Assembly: GCA_023401595.1 (NCBI GenBank)
Contig: JAEXDQ010000053.1
Location: 62,001 to 126,000 of the forward strand
Length of the DNA stretch: 64,000 bases
Source of the DNA: Spirochaetota bacterium
Lineage (GTDB): Bacteria; Spirochaetota; Spirochaetia; Sphaerochaetales; Sphaerochaetaceae
Reading direction: 5' to 3'
The notes under the pieces are model-generated. The model made no database searches, was not told where the DNA came from, and worked only from the letters and a program-made list of their open reading frames with translations. Shown here piece after piece: positions 24,772 through 33,601 of this stretch. Numbering within the stretch: position 1 is the stretch's first letter; the number at the start of each line of letters is the position of its first letter. Both the position numbers and the translations under genes were made by a program.

Positions 24772-26148
24772 TCACCGCATTTCATTCTGCCGGCGACTGC
24801 CTGATATATTCTCTTCCTTGTCTCTTTTTGTCCGCTGGAACCGGGCGATCAGCAGTACGTAGACCGTCGTAGAGAATTCTGCGAACGGAACCGCCAGCCA
24901 AAGTCCGTCCAGTCCGAACAACGCGGATAGTCCGATGATTCCGATTACGGTGAACAGGAATGTCCTTGCGAAGGATATCAGCGCAGAGGTCTTGCCGTCG
25001 GACAGGGCCGTATAGAGCGCCGAGACGAAGATGTTGGTTCCCGCGAACAGAAACGCGATGGTGAACAGCCTGAACCCATGCACCGCCAAATCATAGACAG
25101 GGGAGGACTTCGGTGTGAACAATTGTACAATCGTCCCTGAACTGAAATATGCGAACAGACATATCGCCACGGAGGCGGTCAATATGAATCCCATGCATAT
25201 CCTGTAGAGTCGTTTCAAGTATTTTCCGTCTCCGGCTCCGGCATGGTACGATATGATCGGCGCGACACCGATGGAAAATCCTAGGAATAACGAAGTCATC
25301 AGAAACTGGCTGTACAGGACGATCGTGATAGCCGCGACGCCGTTCGAACCAAGCAACCGCATCATGATGATATTGAACAACAGGGTAGTGACGCTTCCCG
25401 ACAGGTTCGTGACCATTTCGGACGATCCGTTGAAACAGCTTATACCGATTGTTCGCCAACTGAACTTTGGTTTTGAGAAATGCAATCCCTTGCGATTCAG
25501 CAAGAAAAACATCATGCCGACCAAGGCTGGAATACAATATCCCAGAACAGTGGCATAGGCGGCTCCTTCGATACCCATCCCCATCGGGACGATGAAAACA
25601 TAGTCGAACACCATGTTGAAGATTCCCGCTCCGATAGTGAGTCCCAGCCCCAGTCCTGGGCGTCCGGCCATGACGAAAAAATTCTGGAACAGTAGCTGCA
25701 GGACCGACATCGGCGCGAAAAACATCAAGATCCTCAGATACGCTTTGCTCGGTTCGACCAGTTCCTCGCTGGCTCCCAGCAGCCGTACCAATGGATCAAG
25801 GCCGATGAGGGCTGAAACCGAAATGACGATGCTGATCGCAACAGCGGTCAAGGTGATAAGGGTTAGATTTTGCCGTGCCTGCCGTTCCTTGCCTTCTCCA
25901 AGCTGTGTGGCGATGACCGCGCTGCCGCCTGTGGCGAACATGACTCCTACCGCAAGGATGACGCTGCCCGCCGGATATGTAATGTTGACGGCTGACAGGG
26001 CGTCGGTTCCTATGAAACGGGAGACGAACAACCCATCGACGATAGTATAGAGGGACATGAACATCATCATGAGAATGGATGGGAATGCGAACAGCAGTAG
26101 CTCTCCGATGTTGAATTTTTTGGCGATCGACTGGGCCATGATATACAT
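24772..26148 (-). CDS. MATE family efflux transporter
   Basis: A 458-aa multidrug/toxin extrusion protein with about 12 hydrophobic segments in two homologous halves; the N-terminal FPSILMMMFMSLYTIVDGLFVSRFIG and ATGGSAVIATQLGEG stretches are typical of MepA-like MATE exporters (cation-drug antiport in the inner membrane). Two ATGs are possible, 26148 (2 nt after the AAGGAG site) and 26139 (11 nt after it). Transcribed from the MerR-type promoter at 26179-26209 and divergent from merR, which almost certainly controls it. Confidence 0.88.
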   Translation of the reverse strand: MYIMAQSIAKKFNIGELLLFAFPSILMMMFMSLYTIVDGLFVSRFIGTDALSAVNITYPAGSVILAVGVMFATGGSAVIATQLGEGKERQARQNLTLITLTAVAISIVISVSALIGLDPLVRLLGASEELVEPSKAYLRILMFFAPMSVLQLLFQNFFVMAGRPGLGLGLTIGAGIFNMVFDYVFIVPMGMGIEGAAYATVLGYCIPALVGMMFFLLNRKGLHFSKPKFSWRTIGISCFNGSSEMVTNLSGSVTTLLFNIIMMRLLGSNGVAAITIVLYSQFLMTSLFLGFSIGVAPIISYHAGAGDGKYLKRLYRICMGFILTASVAICLFAYFSSGTIVQLFTPKSSPVYDLAVHGFRLFTIAFLFAGTNIFVSALYTALSDGKTSALISFARTFLFTVIGIIGLSALFGLDGLWLAVPFAEFSTTVYVLLIARFQRTKRDKEENISGSRRQNEMR

Positions 26149-26178
26149 TTCTCCTTGCTGGATTCGTTCAGCTTCGTT

Positions 26179-26209
26179 AGTATGAAGTATCGGGTAACCC
26201 GATAGTCAA
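26179..26209 (-). promoter_or_regulatory. MerR-type promoter with 19-bp spacer and central dyad
   Basis: On the minus strand TTGACT (26204-26209), a 19-bp spacer and CATACT (26179-26184). The spacer contains a perfect 17-bp dyad TATCGGGT-T-ACCCGATA (26188-26204). Over-long spacer plus centred dyad is the hallmark of promoters untwisted by MerR-family activators. Confidence 0.85.
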
Positions 26210-26274
26210 GCGTTGACCGGTATTCACGAAAACACCCGATGCATCAGGACCTGTCTGTATAAAAGGGGATGGAC

Positions 26275-27105
26275 ATGAGGAAAAAAAACTATTTTACGAC
26301 GGGGGAGTTCGCCAAGCTCTGCAACGTAACCAAGCATACATTGTTCCACTACGATGAAATCGGCATATTTTCTCCTGAGATAACCACGGAAAACGGATAC
26401 CGGTATTATTCCGCTTATCAGCAGGAGGTCTTCTCGGTCATTGCCATTTTACGAGAGCTCGATATGTCTCTGCCGGAAATCAAGGCCTATATGGACCGCC
26501 GCTCACCCGAGAATTTCCTTGCATTGCTTGAGGCTCAGGAAACCGTGCTAGAACACAGGATTCGACGCTTGCAGAATTATAAAATTGCTTTGGATTGCAA
26601 GCACGATGAAGTCAAGCAGGCGCTGGAGATACCTGACGGAGCCGTATTCGTCGAAGAACGGCCGACGGAATATCTGATGTTGTCGGATCCCATGATCGAT
26701 TTCGATGAGCGTTCTTTCGCCATCGCCTATTCAAGGTTGATCAACACCTGCGAACAACAGGATATATTCTACCATTATTCGTTGGGCGGTCTGCGCAGGC
26801 TTGCCTCCATCCGGTCTAAAGATTACGTGAGCTATACACACTGCTACGCCAGATTGTTCGGACCCGTTCCCGGTTGTTACCGGAAGAGAAACGGAACGTA
26901 TCTCTGTATGTTCTACAGGGGAGGCTTCGACACGGTCGGAACCGCCTACGACCATCTTCTGGATTACGCCGACGCCCAAGGCATCCTCCTGGACGATGTC
27001 TTCTACGAAGACGCTACGATGGATCAGCTCTCCAGCCGTTCATACGATGACTATGTCCTGAGAATCATGGTGAAGATCCTCGCCGATTCCGACTTGCAAA
27101 CCTAG
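26275..27105 (+). CDS. MerR family multidrug-type transcription activator
   Basis: A 276-aa regulator: N-terminal MerR winged helix ([30 protein letters not shown]), a coiled coil around residues 75-110, and a C-terminal GyrI/BmrR-like effector-binding domain. That layout is typical of BmrR-type activators sensing bulky, often cationic, drugs. It is divergent from the MATE gene, whose promoter has the expected dyad. The ATG at 26275 is preferred over 26269 because AAAGGGG directly abuts the latter. Confidence 0.85.
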   Translation: MRKKNYFTTGEFAKLCNVTKHTLFHYDEIGIFSPEITTENGYRYYSAYQQEVFSVIAILRELDMSLPEIKAYMDRRSPENFLALLEAQETVLEHRIRRLQNYKIALDCKHDEVKQALEIPDGAVFVEERPTEYLMLSDPMIDFDERSFAIAYSRLINTCEQQDIFYHYSLGGLRRLASIRSKDYVSYTHCYARLFGPVPGCYRKRNGTYLCMFYRGGFDTVGTAYDHLLDYADAQGILLDDVFYEDATMDQLSSRSYDDYVLRIMVKILADSDLQT

Positions 27106-27141
27106 CGGTGAGCGTCCGATACCCCCCGGACAGCCCCCCGG

Positions 27142-27337
27142 ATTGACCGCTGAGTGAGCCTAAGTTGACCACTGAGCGAGCCTGGGTTGACCACTGAGTG
27201 AGCCTGAGTTGACCACTGAGTGAGCCTGAGTTGACCACTGAGTGAGCCTGAGTTGAGCCTAAGTTGAGCCTAAGTTGAGCCTAAGTTGAGCCTAAGTTGA
27301 GCCTAAGTTGAGCCTAAGTTGAGCCTAGAGTGAGCCC
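27142..27337. repeat. Tandem repeat: five 22-mers then seven 11-mers
   Basis: Five consecutive 22-bp units (27142-27251, consensus GTTGACCACTG plus AGTGAGCCTGA) run into seven 11-bp units GTTGAGCCTAA (27252-27328) and a decaying end. The 22-mer is two related 11-mers, so the whole array has an 11-bp period. Unit similarity rises from left to right, as in recent slippage expansion. It lies between the merR stop and the convergent ABC ATPase gene, whose last codons and stop fall inside the array. There are no spacers, so it is not CRISPR. Confidence 0.95.
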
Positions 27338-28103
27338 TATATACAAGCATCTTGCCGTCATGGGACAATGTCGCCATCGGTGTGTCGTACAGCGAGGTCA
27401 ACAGCTCCGAAGTCATTGTTTCCGCCAACGGACCAGAAGCGAGAAGCCTGCTGGATTTCAGCATGGCCACATGAGTCGCGGCTTCGGCGGCCAGAGAAGG
27501 ATCATGAGTGGTGAAGAACAACGTCATGCCTTGGTCGTGAAGGTCCTTGAGTATTTCCAGCACCCTTGCTGTGTTGGCGGGATCCAAAGCGCTTGTCGGT
27601 TCATCAAGCAACATGAGTTTTGGCCGTTGGGCAATCGCCCTCGCCAGTAGCAGCAATTGATGCTCGCCTCCGGACAGACTGGTTACAGATCGGTTTGAAA
27701 AGGAAGTGAGCCCGACTTGATGTAACGTATCGCTTGCGATGTCGAGATCTTCCGCATTTGGCTGAGCCATGTCCCCAAGGTACGGAGCCCTACCGAACAA
27801 TACATAGTCCAGCACCGTGAAGGCGAAGTTCGAGTTCTCATCCTGCGGTACCAAAGATATCGTCCGCCCGATTTCTTTGCGGCTATAGGAGTCCAGCGCC
27901 TTGCCAAACAACTGAACGCTCCCTTGCGAAGGTTTTTTCCATGTCAGCAGAATGTCCATCAATGTAGACTTCCCCGCTCCGTTGGGGCCGAGCAACGCCA
28001 TGGAACACCCTTGTGGAATTTCAAGGTTGAAGGAATCGAGGGCCGGAGCAGAAGCGTTCGGATAGCTGTAGGATATTTCCGAAATCGAACAGGCGTTGCT
28101 CAT
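27303..28103 (-). CDS. ABC transporter ATPase (FecCD/MolC-type importer)
   Basis: A 266-aa ATPase: Walker A GPNGAGKST, Q-loop VPQDEN, signature SLSGGEHQ, Walker B LMLLDEPTSALD, H-loop TTHD. It belongs to the siderophore/cobalamin/molybdate (type II) importers. The start overlaps the permease stop by ATGA. The last roughly ten residues (after HDGKMLVYR) and the stop are supplied by the 11-bp repeat array, so the native 3' end seems to have been replaced. The partner binding protein is probably the gene at 36235-37341. Confidence 0.88.
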   Translation of the reverse strand: MSNACSISEISYSYPNASAPALDSFNLEIPQGCSMALLGPNGAGKSTLMDILLTWKKPSQGSVQLFGKALDSYSRKEIGRTISLVPQDENSNFAFTVLDYVLFGRAPYLGDMAQPNAEDLDIASDTLHQVGLTSFSNRSVTSLSGGEHQLLLLARAIAQRPKLMLLDEPTSALDPANTARVLEILKDLHDQGMTLFFTTHDPSLAAEAATHVAMLKSSRLLASGPLAETMTSELLTSLYDTPMATLSHDGKMLVYRAHSRLNLGST

Positions 28104-29134
28104 AGATTGGCTCCGTGTCGTTTCTGAACAAGGATGACGATGAAGATCGTCGCTCCGATGATACTCGTCAACAGCCCCAACGGAATTTCTCCTGCGAGAA
28201 GCGTTCTGCCGATTGTGTCGCAGAGGAGCAGGAATACGGCGCCCATGAGGATTGAACCGGGTAACGCATGACGACTGTCCGCACCGAAAAGCCTTCTCGC
28301 CAGATGGGGGATGATCAAGCCGATCCATCCCACCAGCCCTGTGACGGAAATGACGACCGTGGTTCCGACCGTGGCTATGAACAAGAGAATCAGCTTGTCC
28401 CTGTTTGGAGACAACCCGACCGAATGGGCGGTGCGCTCATTAAGCGACAGAACGTTCAATCGCCAGCGGTAGCAAATCAGTATGACCAACGCGACCGCTA
28501 CTATCGGCAGGATTGACAATGTGTTTGCCCAAGTACTGTTCCATAGCCCCCCCATCATCCAGAACGTAATGTCCTGTAGGTCCCGGGTCGGGTCAGCGAC
28601 CAGCTTGAGCATCGCCAGACCGGATGAGAATATAGCGGAGACGGCTATGCCTGCCAGGACGAGCCGTAGCAGCCAACCCCCGAAACGGAAATGTCTGGCC
28701 AGGAAATAAGAAAGGAACAGCGCCAGCAGACCGAAACAGGTAGCGCTGATTTGCACCAGTACAGTTGAATATCCTGCGACAATGATTACCAGTGCGGCAC
28801 CGAACGCCGCACCCTGCGATACGCCGAGAAAGCCGGGTTCGACTAATGGATTTGAAAACAGCATCTGGAACACGAACCCCGATCCGGCGAGGATCGCCCC
28901 TGCCATGACTGCGAGGATAATGCGAGGCAGACGAACATTGACGATGATATTTCGCATCAACGCATCATTGAAAATCGCGGAAGGCGGCGTCAGGCCGGCT
29001 TTCGGATATCTTCCGATCAGCAACGTAATGAGCGACAGCAACACCAGCAGGCCGCCGAACACGGCGAGCAGCCACCGGTTGCGTCTGATTTGTAAGAGGT
29101 ACTGTTCTCCTGTGGCGGATGTCGGAATATTCAT
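28100..29134 (-). CDS. FecCD-family ABC permease
   Basis: A 344-aa inner-membrane permease with about 10 hydrophobic segments. The family block LPRIILAVMAGAILAGSGFVFQMLFSNPL near residue 68 and GLVGWIGLIIPHLARRLFG near 265 are intact. It pairs with the overlapping ATPase gene. The family carries Fe-siderophores, cobalamin, haem or molybdate/tungstate; molybdate is favoured here because of the two molybdenum hydroxylases nearby, an inference. The gap 29135-29363 upstream shows no GTTGC box. Confidence 0.85.
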   Translation of the reverse strand: MNIPTSATGEQYLLQIRRNRWLLAVFGGLLVLLSLITLLIGRYPKAGLTPPSAIFNDALMRNIIVNVRLPRIILAVMAGAILAGSGFVFQMLFSNPLVEPGFLGVSQGAAFGAALVIIVAGYSTVLVQISATCFGLLALFLSYFLARHFRFGGWLLRLVLAGIAVSAIFSSGLAMLKLVADPTRDLQDITFWMMGGLWNSTWANTLSILPIVAVALVILICYRWRLNVLSLNERTAHSVGLSPNRDKLILLFIATVGTTVVISVTGLVGWIGLIIPHLARRLFGADSRHALPGSILMGAVFLLLCDTIGRTLLAGEIPLGLLTSIIGATIFIVILVQKRHGANL

Positions 29135-29363
29135 GCCGAAACAGTATACCCATTGGGGGAGGGTCTGTCGAGGGCATGGACAAACTGGAATTTGGTTCCG
29201 TTTCGGTCCACGGCGGTATGATGAACGACATGCGCACCGGTAAGGAGCGGCGATAGCCGTGCCTGTACGTTACGGCGGGTCGCCTGTGGCCGAGAAGCCG
29301 TCCCTGGACTGTGAACGTGATGGGCTGTACGGGAACATGCCGCCATACCGGGAACCTGGCTCA

Positions 29364-30071
29364 CTAGTTCCGTTCGGTTTTTTTCAGTTTGCTTAGTTTG
29401 TCGATGCTTCGTTCCATTCCTGTCGTGATCTGCTCCTGTATCTCATCTAGCATTCTCTTGTCATGGAGGATCGCGTAATCAATGATTGCCTTGTGATGCT
29501 TGTAGAATCGTTCTGAAAACGGCTTGTGATAATCTTCGGTGAGGTTGATTTCCAGAAGCGTACGGATTACCGGAACCAGCGAACACCACGCTCTCAAGAT
29601 CGGACGATTTCCTGCGGAACGCATCAAAGCCTGATGGAACTGCATGTCGATGCCTATACTGTAGCTGTTCGGATCTGCGAGAAAGTCCGGGTTGGTTTCC
29701 CTTTTGTTGTACTGTTCAAGGACCTCCAGCATCGGCATATAGGATACGTCATTGCGTGAAAGGATGATATTGGCGGCTTGCAATTCAAGCATCCCGCGCA
29801 ACTCATACGTGTCGCGGATAATTTTTTCATCAATCCCTATTACGATACATCCGCCTGAATCGAGGAATTCCACGAGCCCTTCGTTTGACAAGTCCTGCAT
29901 GGCCGAACGGATCGTTCCCCGACTTGTATTGTATGTAGCGGCCAATTCCGTTTCAAGCAGACGGGCTCCCTGCTGGTATTTGCCGATGATGATATGTTTC
30001 TGAATCTGATTGAGGACTGATTTCGCTACCGAGTCTTTTCCGATCATCGCACGGGAATAGTTGGTTTTCAT
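29364..30071 (-). CDS. GntR family (FCD/FadR-type) transcription regulator
   Basis: A 235-aa regulator: N-terminal winged helix (LETELAATYNTSRGTIRSAMQDLSNEGLV) and an all-helical FCD effector domain with the usual metal/ligand residues (D-x3-H in IGIDMQFHQALM and H in KHHKAIIDY). The ATG at 30071 follows AAGGAG; the longer frame from 30107 does not. It is divergent from the tripartite-transporter operon and most likely represses it through three AATGTYRACATT sites in the shared region. Confidence 0.88.
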   Translation of the reverse strand: MKTNYSRAMIGKDSVAKSVLNQIQKHIIIGKYQQGARLLETELAATYNTSRGTIRSAMQDLSNEGLVEFLDSGGCIVIGIDEKIIRDTYELRGMLELQAANIILSRNDVSYMPMLEVLEQYNKRETNPDFLADPNSYSIGIDMQFHQALMRSAGNRPILRAWCSLVPVIRTLLEINLTEDYHKPFSERFYKHHKAIIDYAILHDKRMLDEIQEQITTGMERSIDKLSKLKKTERN

Positions 30072-30125
30072 GACAGGAATCTCCTTGTACGAAAAAAATA
30101 ATATCATGGTTGATAAAAATAGTCA

Positions 30126-30218
30126 AATGTCAACATTTTTGCATACTGATGATTGATGAAATATAAATGTTAACATTATAAAAAAAATGTTGACAAAATA
30201 AAAATACACAGGTATACC
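30126..30218 (+). promoter_or_regulatory. Operon promoter with three helically phased GntR-type operators
   Basis: AATGTCAACATT (30126-30137), AATGTTAACATT (30166-30177, perfect palindrome) and AATGTTGACAAA (30186-30197) start 40 and 20 bp apart. The third overlaps the -35 of a strong promoter TTGACA (30190-30195), 17-bp spacer, TATACC (30213-30218). This arrangement fits repression by the adjacent GntR protein, probably of both divergent genes. Confidence 0.8.
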
Positions 30219-30252
30219 ATGTTACATGCAGGCAAGTGAAAAGGAGCAGAAC

Positions 30253-31284
30253 ATGGAAAGAGTAGTTTGCGCAGAAAGCCTCGACGCCTTTATACAACGA
30301 ATATTTCTCCGTGCCGGAGTGCCGGAAGGAAGGGCGCAGGTGCTTGCGAATTGTCTGGTTGAAGCGGATTTGCAAGGAATATCCAGTCATGGGGCGATTC
30401 GTATCCCCGTATACGTCAGAAGAATCCTCCAAGGGCTGACGGAAACACAAGCCGCCATTACTCCGATTGAAGATTTTCCGGCGTCAGCGCTTCTCGATGG
30501 AAAGAATATTATCGGACAAGTTGCGGGGGAAGAGGCGATGCGAACCGCGATTGAGAAGGCCCGTACCGTAGGAATCGCATGCGTAGGCCTGCGAGGGACG
30601 AACCATTTTGGAACCTGCGGTCATTATTCTGAAATGGCTGCGAAGAACGACATGATCGGCTTTTCGTTCGTCAATACGACGCCGCTTGTGGCGGTTTACG
30701 GCGGAACAAGAAAAGCCGTTGGAAACAACCCCCTTTCTATTGCGATTCCTGCGAAGAAACATTTCCCGATAGTGATAGACATGGCGTGCAGCGTAGCGCA
30801 GGGAAAGATTGAAATTCTCAAGAAGAAAGGAATGGACATTCCCTCCGGCTGGGCCGTAGATGAAGACGGCAGACCGACTACGGACGCCGCCGAAGCTCTG
30901 AAAGGAGTTCTGCTCCCCATCGCGGGGCCAAAAGGCTCCGGCCTTGCAATCGCAATAGACATTCTCTGCGGAATCCTCACAGGATCAGGCGTCGGAAACG
31001 AAATCCGGCATCTCAATGACCCTGAACCCCAGAATCTTGGAGCCTTCTTTATCGCGATCGACATAGCAAAGTTCACAAATATCGACACATTCCTTGACCG
31101 TGTGGACCGCTATATCGATTACCTCAAAGGTACGGCCAGAGAGGGGGAGAATATCCTGATGCCGGGAGAGGATGGTTTCGTCAAATATCAGGAGCGCATG
31201 ACGGCGGGAATACCTTTTCCGTCCGCGGTACTCGATGATTTGAATGCAGTTGCCGCACAGCTTGGAATGGCTGATCGAATCTGA
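30253..31284 (+). CDS. Ldh_2 family 2-hydroxyacid dehydrogenase (malate/lactate/sulfolactate type)
   Basis: A 343-aa NAD(P)-dependent dehydrogenase of the type-2 malate/L-lactate dehydrogenase family (relatives: ureidoglycolate, sulfolactate and 2,3-diketogulonate enzymes). Motifs: DLQGISSHGAIRIP with the catalytic His, GLRGTNHFGTCGHY, VGNNPLSIAIPA, MACSVAQGK and GPKGSGLAIAIDIL. The start at 30253 follows AAGGAG. First gene of the GntR-controlled operon; with the next gene it could interconvert the two enantiomers of a 2-hydroxyacid through the 2-oxoacid. Confidence 0.85.
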   Translation: MERVVCAESLDAFIQRIFLRAGVPEGRAQVLANCLVEADLQGISSHGAIRIPVYVRRILQGLTETQAAITPIEDFPASALLDGKNIIGQVAGEEAMRTAIEKARTVGIACVGLRGTNHFGTCGHYSEMAAKNDMIGFSFVNTTPLVAVYGGTRKAVGNNPLSIAIPAKKHFPIVIDMACSVAQGKIEILKKKGMDIPSGWAVDEDGRPTTDAAEALKGVLLPIAGPKGSGLAIAIDILCGILTGSGVGNEIRHLNDPEPQNLGAFFIAIDIAKFTNIDTFLDRVDRYIDYLKGTAREGENILMPGEDGFVKYQERMTAGIPFPSAVLDDLNAVAAQLGMADRI

Positions 31285-31294
31285 GGCGGTCGAA

Positions 31295-32248
31295 ATGAAC
31301 AAATTGGTTTTGTTAAGTCGTTTATTTGATGCGGGGATGTCCGTTCTGAACGGCAAGGTCGTGATTGAAGAGCATTTCTGCGATGATCCGCGTGAAGCGT
31401 TGGACGTCCTGCGGGAAGCCGAAGGCGTATTGATCGGTAATCAACGGTTTGGGGCGGATATCATCGACGTTTGCCCGAACCTCAGACTTATTGCGAAGCA
31501 GGGCAGTGGAGTCGATAATATCGATCTCGCGGCGGCTACGAAAAGGGGAATCCCTGTCGTTATCAGCGCAGGGGCGAACGCCCAGGCTGTCGCTGAGCAT
31601 GTCATGATGCTTGTCCTCAGTACTTGCCGGAACCTGATCCGGTATGATCGGGCGACACGAGCCGGCGATTTCGCAATTCGGTCCAGCTGTGAGGAACGTG
31701 GACTGCATGGGAAGAAGATCGGCCTTGTCGGATGCGGGAAAATCGGCAAGGCGGTCTGCGGCTATGCCGATGCGTTCGGGATGCAGCCGCTTGTCTTTGA
31801 CCCATATCTCGCCAGACAGGAGGGACAGCCGTTTTCCCTTTGCGATGATCTCGATTCACTTTTGAGGGCGAGCGATATTGTTTCGATCCATGTGCCTTTG
31901 ACGAATGAAACGAGAGAGATGATCGGGGAAAGAGAATTCGCGATGATGAAGGAAGGTTCCGTCCTCATCAACTGCTCCCGAGGCGGGATAGTTGATGAAA
32001 CCGCATTATACAAAGCATTGAAATCCGGACATCTGTACGGGGCCGGGCTTGATGTTCACAGCACGGAGCCCTGTCTGTCCGAGGATCCTCTTTTCGCATT
32101 GGACAACGTGGTCGTAACGCCCCATTCCGCCGCATTGACAAAAGAATCGGCGGATACGATGAGTACCGTGACGGCAATGGGGATTCTGGCCATATTCGAA
32201 GGAAAGAAATGGAATCAGGTAGCCAATCCTGAAGTCTTGCAACACTAA
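31295..32248 (+). CDS. D-isomer-specific 2-hydroxyacid dehydrogenase
   Basis: A 317-aa SerA-type dehydrogenase. The Rossmann loop is GLVGCGKIGKA, and the catalytic triad is complete: Arg in NCSRGGIVDE, Glu in GLDVHSTEP, His in VVTPHSAAL. Substrate not predictable; phosphoglycerate, hydroxypyruvate and (S)-sulfolactate dehydrogenases are relatives. The start at 31295 lies 10 bp after the previous stop, with GAGGCGG as ribosome site. Confidence 0.85.
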   Translation: MNKLVLLSRLFDAGMSVLNGKVVIEEHFCDDPREALDVLREAEGVLIGNQRFGADIIDVCPNLRLIAKQGSGVDNIDLAAATKRGIPVVISAGANAQAVAEHVMMLVLSTCRNLIRYDRATRAGDFAIRSSCEERGLHGKKIGLVGCGKIGKAVCGYADAFGMQPLVFDPYLARQEGQPFSLCDDLDSLLRASDIVSIHVPLTNETREMIGEREFAMMKEGSVLINCSRGGIVDETALYKALKSGHLYGAGLDVHSTEPCLSEDPLFALDNVVVTPHSAALTKESADTMSTVTAMGILAIFEGKKWNQVANPEVLQH

Positions 32249-32261
32249 GGAGAGTATTCAT

Positions 32262-33071
32262 ATGGAAGAACAATTCGCACTGAACAGAAAAGTATTTGAA
32301 AGATTGAACAATGGAGAGGTTCTTATCGGAACCCATATCACTTGCAATGACCCGCTTTTGACCGAGATTATAGGGAATGCGGGGTTCGATTACCTTTGGA
32401 TAGATACTGAACATACATATATTGAGAAAACCATGCTGATCAATCACCTTATTGCCGCCCGGGCCTGTCAGATACCCGCATTTGTGAGAATTCCCTGGAA
32501 CGATCAGGTTCTTGCGAAACCGATTCTCGACATGGGCGCCGATGGTTTGATCTTCCCCATGATAAAAACCCCCGAAGACGCCGAGTACGCATGCAAATCC
32601 TGCATGTATCCCCCATATGGAGTAAGAGGGTTCGGCCCTAGAAGATCGACTCAGTTCGGGCAATACAATACCGCCGACTATATCGGGGAAAAACACAAGA
32701 ATATCGTGAAACTCATTCAAATTGAAACACGTGAAGCTGTGGACAATATCGACAGGATTGCGAGCCTGCCGGATGTCGGTGTCATTGTCATCGGTCCGAT
32801 GGACCTTTCCGGGGCGTTCGGAAAACTTGCGCAGACGAAAGACCCGGAAATACAGGATGTGTACCGCTACGTGGCGGAAAGGGGCCGGGCGGCTGGAAAA
32901 CCGGTTCTTGTTTCAACCGGCGGATATGATCCTGAGAATATCCGTTTTTGGGTTTCCATTGGCGTCAACATGATTACCATTGGAAACGAACCGGGATATA
33001 TTAACGATGGTCTGAAAAAGACGCTTGCCAATTTCAGATCTGTCATGGAAGGTTTTCCAGCTTCAAAATAA
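32262..33071 (+). CDS. HpcH/HpaI family class II aldolase
   Basis: A 269-aa metal-dependent aldolase that releases pyruvate (or a related 2-oxoacid) from a 4-hydroxy-2-oxoacid. Visible: WIDTEHTYIE with the catalytic His, VRIPWNDQVLAKPILDMGADGLIFPM, and RGFGPRRSTQFG. The metal Glu/Asp lie in LIQIETREAV and near 160-185. It probably cleaves the 2-oxoacid made by the two dehydrogenases. AAGGAG precedes the ATG; 14 bp separate it from the upstream gene. Confidence 0.85.
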   Translation: MEEQFALNRKVFERLNNGEVLIGTHITCNDPLLTEIIGNAGFDYLWIDTEHTYIEKTMLINHLIAARACQIPAFVRIPWNDQVLAKPILDMGADGLIFPMIKTPEDAEYACKSCMYPPYGVRGFGPRRSTQFGQYNTADYIGEKHKNIVKLIQIETREAVDNIDRIASLPDVGVIVIGPMDLSGAFGKLAQTKDPEIQDVYRYVAERGRAAGKPVLVSTGGYDPENIRFWVSIGVNMITIGNEPGYINDGLKKTLANFRSVMEGFPASK

Positions 33072-33086
33072 TCAAAAGGAGTCTGT

Positions 33087-33590
33087 ATGATGAAACGGAC
33101 TAAGGACCTTGTCACAGGATGCATGGTATTTCTTGCCTCTTTCCTGTACATCATCAATGCTTTTTCAGTAAAGGTGTTTTCTGGAATCGGCGCTACCGCC
33201 ATTAATTCGAGAACTGTTCCGCTTATCCTTGGGTCTTGCTTGATGTTGCTCAGCGTCTTGATGGTCATCAGGGCGTTGAGGGCAGGGCGGGACGCCGGTT
33301 CATCATCCGCCGAATCTGACGAAAAGACGGTTTTGGCGTCCTGGAGATACAGATATGCGGTACCGGCGACATTCATCCTCCTGGTTCTGTATGTTCTCCT
33401 GCTCAAACAGGTCGGCTTTATTCCTATGACCGTCGCTTATCTGTTCCTTCAGATTTTGCTTTTGTATCCGGAAGGGAAGAAACGGTATTGGCTGGCCGCA
33501 ATTGTTTCCCTGGGTCTCTCTTTCTTGATCTATTTGGCGTTCGTCTATCTTCTGAATGTCCCGCTTCCATCCGGTATCATGCCGTTTTAA
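33087..33590 (+). CDS. tctB: TctB-like small membrane subunit of a tripartite tricarboxylate transporter
   Basis: A 167-aa protein with four hydrophobic helices (near 10-30, 45-65, 90-112, 125-160) separated by a charged loop, the TctB pattern. It stabilises the large TctA subunit in the inner membrane. Directly upstream of tctA, 11 bp apart. Confidence 0.82.
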   Translation: MMKRTKDLVTGCMVFLASFLYIINAFSVKVFSGIGATAINSRTVPLILGSCLMLLSVLMVIRALRAGRDAGSSSAESDEKTVLASWRYRYAVPATFILLVLYVLLLKQVGFIPMTVAYLFLQILLLYPEGKKRYWLAAIVSLGLSFLIYLAFVYLLNVPLPSGIMPF

Positions 33591-33601
33591 GGAGGGTTTC
33601 T

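Noticed and set aside
27142..27337. CRISPR array
   Set aside because: Units are directly tandem with no unique spacers and no cas genes nearby.
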